Source: Tetrastigma voinierianum (taxonomy: Eukaryota; Streptophyta; Magnoliopsida; Vitales; Vitaceae). Taken from it: a stretch of DNA of 64,000 nucleotides. The notes under the pieces are model-generated. The model did not search any database and was not told where the DNA came from. It saw nothing but the letters and a program-made list of their open reading frames with translations. How positions within the stretch are numbered: the first letter of the stretch is position 1; each line of letters starts with the position of its first letter. Shown here in pieces: positions 1-11,162 of this stretch. Location of the stretch: the NCBI GenBank assembly GCA_016808115.1, contig JAEQBH010002967.1, positions 1-64,000 on the forward strand, in the 5' to 3' direction. Both the position numbers and the translations under genes were made by a program.

Positions 1-59
1 GAGAGATAAGATGAAAGTAATCTATAGCACCTTTAAATACAATCAGAGTCATTTTTAAA

Positions 60-2770
60 CATAATTAGGTATATTATAAGTGCATTTTAAATTTTTCGTA
101 ATTTATATACATATGTATAGTATAGAAGAAAATTCTTTTCTTTTCTTCTTCGCTTTCTTTACATAAGATTTAAGACACAAAAAAGGCGACACAAAAAGTA
201 AGAAAAATGTACGTACACATAGGATAGCAACATAAACGTGGGGTGCTTGACTGGGCAGTACCCGAACCCGAATTTGTACAAGACAAGGGTAAATTTGTAC
301 TTTGTCAAGACGGGACACAAAAGTCATAAGATAAGAAGGTTATAGGTTAAAGTGAAATATGCATAACTTGATGAGGAAATAGAAAGAAGATGGAGGACCA
401 AAGTGCAAATAAAAGGAAATTAACCCAAATCGATAAAACCCATTTAGTCTTCATTTGGGAAATTTTTGGGAGAGCAAAAAACGGATAGGAACAAGAAGAA
501 GAAGAGGAGAAGAGAAGAAAGAAGAGAAGAAGATCAAACGTATGGAAAAGTATGGAATTTGATCCCTTTCGATGTTTATATTGAATTGTGTGTCTGTTTG
601 GCTGTAGGGAAAAAAAGCAAAGGGAAAGGGGAGAGGAAAGGAGACTGTATTTTTCTTCAAGTAGATTTTTGAGAAATTAGTCTTTAGTAGTTAAGTGGAA
701 GATTACAGATCGCAGTTTTAACCGAGGTTCTAATTCACTGCTAACTTTTTATTCTTTTCCGGTTGTTTCTCTGCAATCGACATAACATGAAGTTCCTGCT
801 TTAATTATTATTATTTTTTTTTAGTTTTGATCTTGTCCTAAGATAACCATAACTATCCAAAACTGAGAATGTCACTTTAAAATTGAAATACACCCTTTGC
901 AGCGTGCGGTCGCACGCGGTCGCTATAGGTCCGACTTCTCTCGCAAGGGTTGCACACCTCACATAAAGATGGGAGTTACAGCTTGACTCCTTTTTACATG
1001 TTCTGGAATTTGATGGAAGACTTAATTATCTTGCAACACCTATTCCTGGTTACAAATACATGATGTAGGAGTCTTGTATGAATTCAACCAATATCCAACT
1101 TGATACTAGAATGAAATCTATCCAAACAATGAATTTGGTTGGGGGCTTAAATACAAACCAGGAATCAAAACCCGGCTTTACAGTTTGTTTGGTTAATTCA
1201 CTATTTGGTTGTGTTTTGGATTTGGGTTGGTTGATTGTAATCCTCAATTGAGGAATATTTGTATTAAGGAAATATTGGGGTTTTAGGGGAGATGTTGTCA
1301 AAATTTCTCCAACTTCGGATGGTCATAATTTCTTCGTCCGAACTCCGTTTCGAATGTTCTTAGACTTTATGGAAAGCCCTTTGAGTATAGAATCCATCCA
1401 TATATAGATTGATAATATTGGAGCTCATATTAGGTCCAGAAATAAGGAAAAAAATGTATACTGGACGGTTACGCTTAGAGACACTGCTCTATAGGAAGCC
1501 TTCAACTCGAATGGTCATAATTTCTTCTGGGCTCGAACTCCGTTTCGATGTTCTTGGACTCTATGAAAGACCTTTGAGTAGAATCCATCCATATAGCTTG
1601 ATGAAATTGGAATGATAGTAAATAGCTCATAAGCATACATGGTAACGATAGTTATTCATGCATATAATGAGATATGAAAAATGCAAAGATACTAATAAAT
1701 GATTGTAAATATCGCATATGATTACCGGATGACAATAATTATTCAGGAATATGAGATATGTACTGAACATAAAATACACATGGATTCTCCGCTAGGAACC
1801 CGTAGAGGGATAGATGGGCATGCCTATTGTAAAAACAAGTCTGAGTACATCGATCAATTGGCCCCGTTGTCATTATAGCTTTCTGGCCTTTATGATGGTC
1901 ATTGTCTCTTACACGATAACAACGCCTTCAGCCCTTATGGGGACAGGTCATTGTCTCAGACAATGATAAATACAGCGCTCTCGGCCCTTATAGACCACTG
2001 TTTCACACAGTGAGTACAGCGCCTTCGGGCCCTTATAGTTTCCTGTATCCACTTCTAAGGTTTATGTAGTTATTTAAAACATAAAACAAACGACTCGAAT
2101 ATAACATATGAAATGATATGATAAGAGGAAGCATAGCATCATATGCGATGACAAGATATCAGGATAAGAACATGAAGCAAAGTGTAAAATGATAAGAAAT
2201 GAAACATGGTATGATAAGTAAATATGAAATATGTATAAGCATGTTTAAACGATATGATATGTTGATGTGTATGCATGTGTATAGTAGCGTGATGACCCTT
2301 ACAGAGGTCATCCATATGTATTATCTCACCTGTTATGTTTAGCACGGGTGTTTCATCCGTGTAGGTACAAAAGAAGCAAAAACGAGAAGTCCGAACACTC
2401 CACATCAGCAACCAAGGCCAACACACTACTAGGTGCCCACTAAAGACCTTTTGGTCTATTTTTGTATATGTTTTGTTTTTGTAAACAAAATATTGTAAAT
2501 GTTGAATAGACTTCCCCATATATGGAGCTTGTATATATTTTGTAATCCGCTACTGCATCATATAGTACAAGTTAAATGTTTAACATTATATGAATGAACA
2601 AGCTTAAAGGTTATAAGTTTATAAAAATAAAAATGACAACCTCGTCGACACCTGGGCCGGTCGGGTGCGCCATAGTCCCTTATATTCTTCGCCTGTGGGC
2701 ACTGGCGTATGCTCAGAAGTATGCACACGCCTTGATATTTGTTTTGTTATTGGCGTGTTGGGTAGGTACT
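60..2770 (+). mobile_element. Chromovirus-type (Ty3/gypsy) LTR, degraded
   Basis: No open frame of coding quality is seen here. The stretch from about 285 to 400 matches 29,630-29,750, and the 'agcacgggtgtttcatcc' block at 2,340 recurs at 31,023, so this and 29.54-31.48 kb belong to one LTR family. The 1,316-1,420 segment is repeated at about 1,508-1,611. A 'cttcrg.cccttatag' unit is repeated around 1,920-2,030. Such segments are common in LTRs of Tekay/Del-type gypsy elements, which is family knowledge rather than a search result. The 5' end is not clear and the 3' end abuts copia coding sequence near 2,790. Confidence 0.5.
1316..1612 (+). repeat. Degenerate ~104-bp direct repeat inside LTR
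   Basis: Two copies, at about 1,316-1,420 and 1,508-1,611, share 'ggtcataatttcttc', 'gaactccgtttcga' and 'gaatccatccatata'. They are separated by about 90 bp that contains one short A-rich block. The copies differ at scattered bases and by small indels, so this is an old duplication inside the LTR. Confidence 0.75.
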
Positions 2771-2794
2771 TGAGTGATTTTGGTCAAATAGTTT

Positions 2795-3763
2795 ATTTAA
2801 TTAAGAAAGTTTTCTGAGGTATCTTCCGATACCAAGGATCTCATGGGACATATCGCGCATTCGGCACTCTTAAAGTGGTTGGTTTTAGTGATTCCAATTT
2901 TGCAAGCTGCGTGGATGATAAAAAGTCCACTTATGGTTATATCTTTATGATGGCTGAAGGAGTTGTTTCGTGGAAAAGTGTCAAACAGACACTTACAACT
3001 TCTTCTACTATGGAGGCCGAGTATGTGACGTGTTATGAGGCTACTTGTCATGCAATATGGTTGTGGAGCTTCATTTTAGCTTTAGAGGTTGTTCACTCCA
3101 TTTCTAGATCACTCCAAATTGTCTGATAATTTGCCTATCTTGTTCAGGAACACTAGGAGCTCTTCGCCTCCAAGCACATTGGATGTGAAGTTCTTTTGCG
3201 AAAATAAAGCGCATCCCTTATTTCAGCTTGAGCACACCTCTACTTCACAAAGATGCTGCAAACCCCACTAACTAAAGGCTTACCTATTTGTGTGTTTCAA
3301 GAACACATCACCCGCATGAGATTGTTAGGAGCCTACAATCTTTGTCTTAGTGGGAGTTTTGCCTTTTCATGTATTTTGTAAGGAAAGCTCATGTTTTTTC
3401 GTTATTACATGCACATTTTGACGTTTGTAATTATCTTATGATTTTACACATTGACTGGGATGAATGATAGAATGATGTTTTCTCTTTCCATTGAGTCAAT
3501 ACTCTTGTCATTGAAATACTTCTAGATCAGTATTGCTTGATTATGTATGATTTATGATTTATGCATCCTCTCAATGTATTAATTGTATATAAATAGTTAT
3601 GACTATGTAAGTCTCTTGTTGAAGCATTTGAGTTATAATTTTGATTATGTTGGTTTGACATGCATAATTTATGCACTTCTGCAAGTAATTGTATATGATT
3701 TGTTATGACTATGAATCTACTCAGAAATATTTGAGTTATGATTATGTCATTCAAGTGGGAGAA
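2795..3763 (+). pseudogene. Ty1/copia polyprotein remnant (RNase H end) and 3' untranslated part
   Basis: The + strand reading encodes the C-terminal RNase H region of a copia polyprotein. Visible motifs are 'GFSDSNFASCVDD', 'KSTYGYIF', 'VSWKSVKQT' and 'STMEAEYV', which are typical of the family. The frame then breaks near 3,125. The usual tail continues in other frames, with a short region encoding 'TKGLP' near 3,272-3,286. The rest of pol, gag and the 5' LTR are absent, cut off at about 2,790 by the gypsy LTR. A polypurine tract 'aagtgggagaa' at 3,753-3,763 directly precedes the 3' LTR. This is a dead 3' fragment of an autonomous copia element. Confidence 0.85.
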
Positions 3764-4223
3764 TGTTAGATTAATTTATTAATTATGGACTAAGCATAAT
3801 CATATTACAACTTTAATTGTAATATTGCATGTTAATTATGGGCAATTTATAAGATGATTTAATATTAACTGGCTATAGGCCCATAGTTCTATCTTCTTCC
3901 TTGCTTTGGTAAGACCATTAGACCAAAGCCCAATTGTTCCCTTGTGCTCATATATTAGTGAACGAGTCTTTTAAAATTTTACAAGTGGTGTAACACACAC
4001 TTTTGAGGAGAAAGAGAAAGAACTATATTCAACCATAGCTTTTCTTTGATTTCATTCCTTGCAGATTTGAAAGACTAATGACAACCAACAATTTCGGATC
4101 TATACCAGGAATGTTTTCTACACACATAAAATTGATATGCTTCTTTGTTCAATAAAGTTATTATTTTGTAATGTATTTATTGGGTCCTTTGATAATTGAT
4201 CAATAAATACCCTTGATTTTACA
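3764..4223 (+). mobile_element. 3' LTR of the copia element
   Basis: Starts TGTTAGATTAA immediately after the polypurine tract and ends near 'ccttgattttaca'. The whole length aligns by eye with the solo LTR at 61,658-62,133, and that alignment defines both ends. Both copies contain 'ttcaataaa' about 70-80 bp before the 3' end, a plausible polyadenylation signal. No target duplication can be tested because the 5' side is internal element sequence. Confidence 0.85.
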
Positions 4224-4465
4224 AAATAATTTAGCAAAGACTCGAGGTGCGCTTTGTAATTTTCAAAGAATTTGGTTGTTTATTGGTCTTCTCTCGTACT
4301 GGGCCAAAGAAGCCCCCTTTTTTTTCAATCACAAAGATCATCTTCTTCGGCTTCAAGGTTGCTTTTTGTCACAAAGATCATCTTCTTCTAGCTTCAAGGT
4401 TGCTTTGTCATATAAAAAATGACGTCATATTGAGTCATATATATATATATATATATATAGAGTGA

Positions 4466-4524
<59 letters not shown>

Positions 4525-4880
4525 GTCACAAAGAGCTTCTAATTTTATTCAATCATAGAGACTACGCCTTCTTCTGCCAAGGTAGTAGAGAAGCCCTAAT
4601 TTTTTTTCAGTCACAGAGATCAAAATGGTGTCTATTTAGGTTTCTTTGGGACCAACATGACATCTAAGTCTTACATTTTTTTTTTATAAAGAAACTCCAA
4701 CAAAACGCTGTATAGAATCCCTAATTTTTTCAATCATGTAGATCATCTTCTTCTACGTCGGGGTTATAGAGAAGCCCTATTTTTTTTTCAATCATAGAGA
4801 TCAAAAGGGGAAATTTGTTTGTTTGTTTGTTTGTTTTTTTTTTAAAGAAACTCCCATCAAAACTCCATAGAAACTCCCAT
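4224..4880. repeat. Low-complexity repeat region with (TA)n
   Basis: Contains reiterated short blocks of the type 'gaagccctaattttttt' followed by 'cacagagatcaaaa', at about 4,262-4,420, 4,580-4,640, 4,720-4,810 and again at 31,740-31,860. Two (TA)n runs occupy 4,437-4,459 and 4,467-4,521, separated by 7 bp. A (GTTT)n run lies near 4,815. No gene is supported here. Confidence 0.7.
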
Positions 4881-5360
4881 AAATTTTGATTTTCTATTTA
4901 GTAAATTTAAAATAACAAATAATTTATTTATATTTTTAAAATATTTTGAACTTTATTTAGTAGATTATAAAAACTAAAATAAAATTTTAATAAAAATTAA
5001 GATTTAAAAAGAAATTAAAAAAAGGCTTCATGGGTTCTTGGCTGGTTAAGGGAGGAGGGTGTGGGTAGGTGTTTGGTCGGGTAGGCCGGTCCAACTATGA
5101 GAGGGTTCAATGGAGGAGAAGAGAGTATAAGAGAGATGGAGGAGAGGTCCCATAGTGTCACAAGGATGCCACTTCAACAATTAATGACCATTTTAACGTC
5201 ATTTGGCCTCTTTAATGTTATCAGTTGCGGAAATGACTTAAGTGAGCTACGAGAATAAATGACAGAGGCCTCTTTGGACCTTAAAAAAGTTTAAGGTTGA
5301 ACTTGTAAATGGGATATTTGGTAAAACACGAAGGGGTTTTTTTTGCACATTTACCAATTT
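4880..5360 (+). mobile_element. Half copy of the long-TIR element
   Basis: Matches the right half of the inverted-repeat element at 31.87-33.26 kb: AT-rich core, then 'ggttcaatggaggag'-type purine sequence, then the 'tctttggacctt' and 'gatatttggtaaaac' blocks, ending in 'catttacc' near 5,355. The left inverted arm is missing, so this copy is deleted and could not move without both ends. Confidence 0.6.
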
Positions 5361-5379
5361 TTTCCATCACATATCAAAA

Positions 5380-7130
5380 CAATGTTGTTTTGTGTTTTAT
5401 ACATTTTTGTAAAGAAACCCCCATCAAATCAACATATTTTTGAGGAATTCTATAAGTTTAAAAAACAAAAGACATTGGGGCTTCAAATCAATGCCGTTTT
5501 GGTCCTAGAAAGGCTTAAATGATGCCGTTTTGGCCCTAGAATATGTTTTTCAAGTTTCTAACCTTTCAACCCCCCATTTTTGCCAACTTTGACAGTTTCA
5601 ACTTGAAAAAACCCTTAAGCATCGAAACCACTGTGTTATCCATATAGAAGAGGAGGAGAAGCAAAGAAAAAAACCCCAATTAAAATAGCTAAACTTAATT
5701 CTGTAAAGAAAATAAAGAAAATAACGCCTCAATTATTGATTAGATTAAAATTTTATACGATATTGATCATAAATGATTGTTAAATTTGAGTATATGTGGA
5801 GAGAATATATGTAAGATATGTATGCCTTACATAAAAAGTATGCACAATTATAATCTTTATTCTTGGGCTCTAGACACGCTCGCTCTTTTAAATGAATCAT
5901 CTCTAATAATACTAGTAAAAATAATTTATTTAATTTTTTGAAAACAGGATAATTTTAAAAGCTCCTTCTTTAATATACTCTGGTTTCTACACATGGTATC
6001 GGTAATTTTAGTACCATTATGCTAGAGGTGGCAATTTAAGATCAAGATCGGGCTAATAAATTCCACCAAATAGTGCAGCCAGCCTTAATCGATCGGGCTT
6101 AAAAAATCGGTACTCAAATTGTTTCGCACTCGCCCACCTACTTTCCTTCTTTATATGCCATTTCGTCAAGTCTAATTCGGATTTAGCGCTGAGTTGTCGT
6201 TGTTTTGGGTTCGATTGCTTACCACCTACAAATTTCCATCCGAATTGCTACCTCACATTTTGCATCCCTATTGTGAGAAAAGCTTTATTTTGACACACAC
6301 GTTTCAGAATACCCAGGCTTGATTTTCAATCATCCATAAGCACTGCTACAGTAAATGGAAAAAAGCCATACTTTGCCCATTAAAACGGTGTTGTTTTGAG
6401 TCTTGCACATTTATTTATAGAAACCTCCATTAAAACGACGTGGTTTTGAGTAGTTCTCTAAGTTAAAAAAACAAAAGACATTGGGGCTTCAAATCAATGT
6501 CATTTTGGTGTAGAAAGGCTAAAACGATGTCATTTTGACCCTAGAATCTGTTTTTTCGAGTTTCAACCTTTCAGCCCCCCATTTTTGCCCAGTTTGGCAG
6601 TTTCAACTTGAAAAAACCCCTAAGCCTCACAATCACTGTGTTATCCATATAGAATAGGAGAAGAAACAAAAAAAAACAACTAAAATAGCCAACAAATTGT
6701 GAAAAAAGCAGAAAAAACCTCCCACTTATTGATTAGATTAAAATTTTATATGATGTGAAGATAAATGATTGTTAATTTAGTATATATAGAGAAATATATG
6801 TAAGATATGGTACACTTGTATACGCCTCAAGGTTCCAAGAGGCATTTGTACATTTGTGCGTCTTGGACCTTTTAAAACATAATTGAGTCATCTCTAATAA
6901 AATTAGTAAAAATATATTTATTTAATTTTAGAAACAGAATAATTTTAAAAGCCCCTCTTTATCAGACTCAAGCTTCTACACATGGTACTAGTAATTTTTA
7001 GTATCATTCTGCATCCCTCTGTGAAAAATGTTTTATTTTGAATTACACAGTACGTTTCAGAATATCAGACGATTTTCCAATCATCTAAGCACTGCTACAG
7101 TAAATGGAAAAGCCATTCTTTGAAAGCCCT
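5380..7130 (+). repeat. Two tandem copies of a dispersed non-coding repeat
   Basis: Two direct copies, about 5,380-6,370 and 6,400-7,130. Each has 'aaacccccat' or 'aaacctccat', 'gacattggggcttcaaatc', 'gttatccatatagaa', a 'gtaagatatg' segment, and an end with 'aagcactgctacagtaaatgg'. Further copies are at 33,280-33,790 (partial) and 43,610-44,395, always near RLP units. They are not coding. The repeat is part of the duplicated upstream flank of RLP copies A and D. Confidence 0.7.
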
Positions 7131-7249
7131 ATTATCCATTACTGTGGACCTAATGGAGCAGAAAAATATGAGTGGTTTATATTACAGCTAACATGTTCCA
7201 GTCCTTATCTTACAAGTTTCCAATCAGAGGGTGAAATACAAGTCATGAC

Positions 7250-8721
7250 CCACTCATGCATTATTAAAGAAGAAACAAGATGAAATTTCATAGGAAGCTT
7301 ACATGGGAGTGGGAGGGTCAAATTTTCACAGCAAGAAAGTCTTTTTTTTTTCCCAGTAGATTCACCGCAGGAAGCAGATAATTCCGATACAAAATTAACT
7401 TTAATGACCCTGTACATTGGAAAATTAACTACTTTTTTCCTACCAAGACACAACATTGTTTTTCTTTCTTTTCCATATTATGGAAACTAAATGGCATAAG
7501 TCATAGATGTCACCATCATGAACATGAAGTAGAAGAGGGTTCACTTGTGCGGATTGCATTATGATATCTCGGCGGATAAATGTCTTGGTGGAAGAGCGAA
7601 ACTATGGCATTAGTGAGAGGAGTAATGTTAATTTTATCATGAAACTCCCAGTCTGCGAGTTAGCTAAGCCCTTTATCTTGTTTTTCATCGCTTGTTGGCG
7701 GGACTTTTCCTAGACATGTACTAACAAGTTACCGCTGCGCCTTAGTGTTTAATATCTTTAATAAAGATGCTTTTAGAAAAATTGAGAATTTGACTTAGCC
7801 CAAAACAAACCAAACAAGGAACAATTGAGGTAAGATAGCTTATTTGATTGGATGGCTAAGGTGTGCAATAGTACTATCCTTAAAGTAGATTCGCCTTCCT
7901 CCGGTTTGTAACCTTGATGCAATAGGGAACCAATGCTCTACCTCCAGAATTCAATAGCCAGATCTCACCTTAGGTGCACTCCCATGGTAAGATATAGTAC
8001 AACTCGAACAATGATATTCTTTCAAGGAAATGTGCTCGGTATGAAAGCACGAAAATTAGAGAGAGTGCTTGGGAGCACTTGAGAGAGAGAGGAGTGCTTG
8101 GAAGCACTTCAAAGTGAGATGAGTGTTTGGAAGCACTTGAGCAAAAGTGAGAGGAGAGAGCTTGAGAGTGAGAGATCTCAAAGTAGAAGGTGTGAAAACA
8201 AGGGAGGAGGGGGCATTTATTTAGAAATGACCTCCAACTGATCTTTCCAAAAAATGTGAGAGAAAAGGTAAAATAAAATTATTAAAATAATTAACTTCAA
8301 AATGAATTTATCCAAAGCATTTCACGTAGAGAATAACTTAATAAGGAGCTATTTAAAAATAGGGTGAATTAGATTTGATTGACAAATTGAATAAACCAAT
8401 GATTTAATATTTAAAAAATCAAATCAAAATGACTTGGTTGAAAGACTTGACCAAATCAAATTAAAATATCATAAGATATTTTTTCTTTCTCGTGTTTACA
8501 CTTAACTATCTAACAAAATGGATCTTTTATACTGTAGATGATGTTAATTTGGGTGGCCAGGAGGAACTAGCCACCAAAACACTGTTCAATGATAAGGACT
8601 TAATTGCGGAAGCACAAGACCACAAAATATCTATGAGTGAAAAGCATTAAGTGAAACATTGGCTTATATTCATTTTGGGTTGGATAAGGTAAGGTTACCT
8701 TATCCAACCCAACAACTTGTT
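7250..8721 (+). repeat. Upstream flank module 1 of RLP copy A
   Basis: This block is homologous to 9,856-11,110 and to 44,395-46,440 (upstream of copy D). Landmarks include 'gatgaaatttcataggaagc', 'gagagtgcttgggagcactt' and 'gggttggataaggtaa'. It ends at an LTR-like insertion at 8,722. It probably represents a duplicated promoter-side flank rather than a gene. Confidence 0.75.
8677..8710. repeat. Perfect 34-bp palindrome (hairpin)
   Basis: Two 16-bp arms beginning 'gggttggataaggtaa' are exact reverse complements around a GG centre. The equivalent sites near 11,022 and 46,359 are only imperfectly symmetric. Confidence 0.9.
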
Positions 8722-9855
8722 TGATGAGTATCTTACTTCTCATTTTATTTCTATATTTTGCTTATTTTTTAGTATTTTTATGAGATAAATAAGTCTCATA
8801 ATGCTCTATTTTCTCGATTTTGTGATTAAGCCAACAATTAAGCAGAAATGAGCAAAAAGAAGTAAAAAAATCAGCAAATTCAACATTCAATAGTAGCTAC
8901 TGTATTTTGATTTTTTCAGATGTAGAATGACCTCTCATGGCTCCAATATTTATATGGGTGGATAATAGACTATAAGCTTTCTGAAAAGGCTTTATTCACT
9001 TAACTTGGGCTTCAAACGATCAAGTTGTGGCTTTTAGAAGTTGAAGGAAGAAGATAATAGTGTTCAAAAGCTAACCAGTTGGCACACTTTCTGGATTCAG
9101 TATTTACCATCAACTCTAAAGTGTTATCTCTTGTCATATCCATATGTAGACTTCAAAGAGCTTTCCGTGAACACACCAAGATTGTTGAATTTGGAGTCCA
9201 GACGAGAAAGGTTACGGTATCGGGAAGCGAAGAAACATTGCAAGCCTGGAAATAGTGCTCACGCTGTAGCGTGACTCACTTAACTGAGGCGAGGTTTTCA
9301 CGCTAGGCCATGCCTGGAACTTACCATGCCTTTATGTCTTGACATTGGGGTGTGAAATTTTGACGTTGCGGTGTAGATTAACCACGTTGTAGCGCGGATG
9401 TTGAGGCCTAACATTTGCTGAAGCCCATCTCCTCTTCCTCTCTTGGGTTGGCCATTAAAAGAACAAAATTTGGGCATTTTGAGGGGGGTCTCTTTGTTCC
9501 AAAAGAGAACTCTTAGGGTGGAAACACCCTAGAGCACACAAATCTTTGGGGAAGAAAGGCTCGAAGAAGAAGGAAATGAAGGAGGAGCAGATGGGGCTTT
9601 CACTCAGACTTGTTTATCTTTTCTTCCCCTTTGTGTTTTCCCCTCTTTTAATGGTTGTATTTTCCTTAGAAATGTTTTAGTTTGTTTCTTAGGGTTTAGA
9701 TGTAGCCATAGACACGAATGTATAGATTTCTCCTAATTGCTATTGATTAATGTATTATTTTCGCATATATATAGAGTATTTCATTTAATCTTATTGCTTG
9801 TGGGTATTTGGCGAATGTTTGCATGATGTGTGGCTTCATTTGAGATTGAGAAGTG
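8722..9855 (+). mobile_element. Probable Ty3/gypsy solo LTR at module junction
   Basis: The stretch begins TGATGAGTATC, like the sense start of the gypsy LTR at 42,694 (minus strand, TGATGAGC). It interrupts homology between the two upstream flank modules. It contains 'cgctgtagcg' and related G+C motifs at 9,260-9,400, comparable to the motif arrays in the other gypsy LTRs here. The open stretch at 9,041-9,274 resembles no family. The right end and a target duplication could not be identified, so extent and class are tentative. Confidence 0.4.
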
Positions 9856-11110
9856 ATGAAATTTCATAGGAAGCTTAGATGGGGTCAAAATTTCACATCA
9901 AGAAAGTCATTTTTTTTCCTTGTAGATTCACCGTAGGAATCAGATAATTCAGATACAAAATTAACTTTAATGACCCTATACATTGGAAGGTTCTTTTATT
10001 TTTTTCTACCAAAAACACAACATTTTTTTTTTCATCACAAAGATCTGCTAAACCTCACTTGCTTTAAGCTCTTATCTTCTTGTTGACAAGCTTTTCTTAG
10101 ACATGTACTAACAAGTTACCACCTATTGCCTTGAACCCAAAAAACTCAAACAAGGAACAATTGAGGTAAGATGACTTATCTGATTGGATGATTGGGGTAT
10201 GCAATAGCACTGTCCTTAAAGTAGATTCACCCTCATCCGGTTTTTAACCTTGGTGCAGTAGGAAACCGACGCTCTACCTCCAGGATTCAACAACTAGATC
10301 TCATTTTAGTGCACTCCCATGATAAGATACAGTACAACTCGAACAATGATATTCCTCCAAAGAAATGTGCTTGGTATGAAAACACTTGAAAATTAGAGAG
10401 AGTGCTTGGGAGCACTTGAGAGAGAGATGAGTGTTTGAAAGCACTTCAAAGTGAGAGTGCTTAGAAGCATTTGAACAATACAAAGAGGAGAGAGCTTGAG
10501 AGTGAAAGATCTCAAAGTAGAAGGTGTAAAAACAAGGGAGGAGGGGGCACCTATTTATAGGTGATCACCTCAAACGGATCTTTCCAAAAAATGTGAGAGA
10601 AAAGGTAAAATAAAATTATTAAAATAATTAACCAAATAAATTTGTCAAATCATTTCCTCATAGAGAATGACTTAGTTAGAAGCTATTTAAAAGGAAATAA
10701 AATTTGAATTAAATTTAATTCAAAAATTGAATAAATCAATTATTTAATATTTAAAAAATCAATTCAAATGACTTTGCTGAAAGACTTGGTCTAAGTCAAA
10801 TTGAAATATCAAAAGATACTTCTTTATTGTGTTTACGCTTAACCTCCAACATGAACCTTTCAAACTGTAGATGATGTGAATTTGGGTGGCCAGAGAACAA
10901 CCACCAAAACACTGTTCAATGATAATTCTTTGTTTCAACAATGAGTAAGAGGGGTAAGGACTTAACTGGGGTAGAGCAAGACCACAAAAGCATTAAGTGA
11001 AACATTGGCTTATATTCATTTTAGGTTGGATAAGGTTTTCCGTATCCAACCCAACAACGTGTTACTTCTTCCCCTTATCCGTATCCTTATTTCACTTGAA
11101 ATATTGGCTT
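9856..11110 (+). repeat. Upstream flank module 2 of RLP copy A
   Basis: Second copy of the module at 7,250-8,721, directly upstream of RLP copy A. It keeps the 'gtgcttgggagcactt' block, the run containing 'gatttgggtggccag'-type sequence (about 10,870) and the 'ggcttatattcatttt' block near 11,008. No gene is present. Confidence 0.75.
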
Positions 11111-11120
11111 TATATTCATC
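11108..11120 (+). promoter_or_regulatory. Possible TATA box of RLP copy A
   Basis: The sequence 'ctttatattcatcc' lies about 50 bp before the ATG at 11,163. The same block lies at the same distance before the copy D ATG (46,409-46,420). Conservation between the duplicates is the only support; no transcript evidence is available. Confidence 0.3.
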
Positions 11121-11162
11121 CGTCATTCCTTCCAAGGAAGCAGTGCAAACACAACAATAGTC

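Noticed and set aside
103..672. Short open stretches on both strands in purine/pyrimidine-rich DNA
   Set aside because: Composition-driven; no family resemblance, and they overlap each other on opposite strands within an LTR.
2139..2519. 126-codon open stretch on the minus strand
   Set aside because: It lies inside the gypsy LTR; part of it is repeated in the non-coding LTR at 31.0 kb without a conserved frame.
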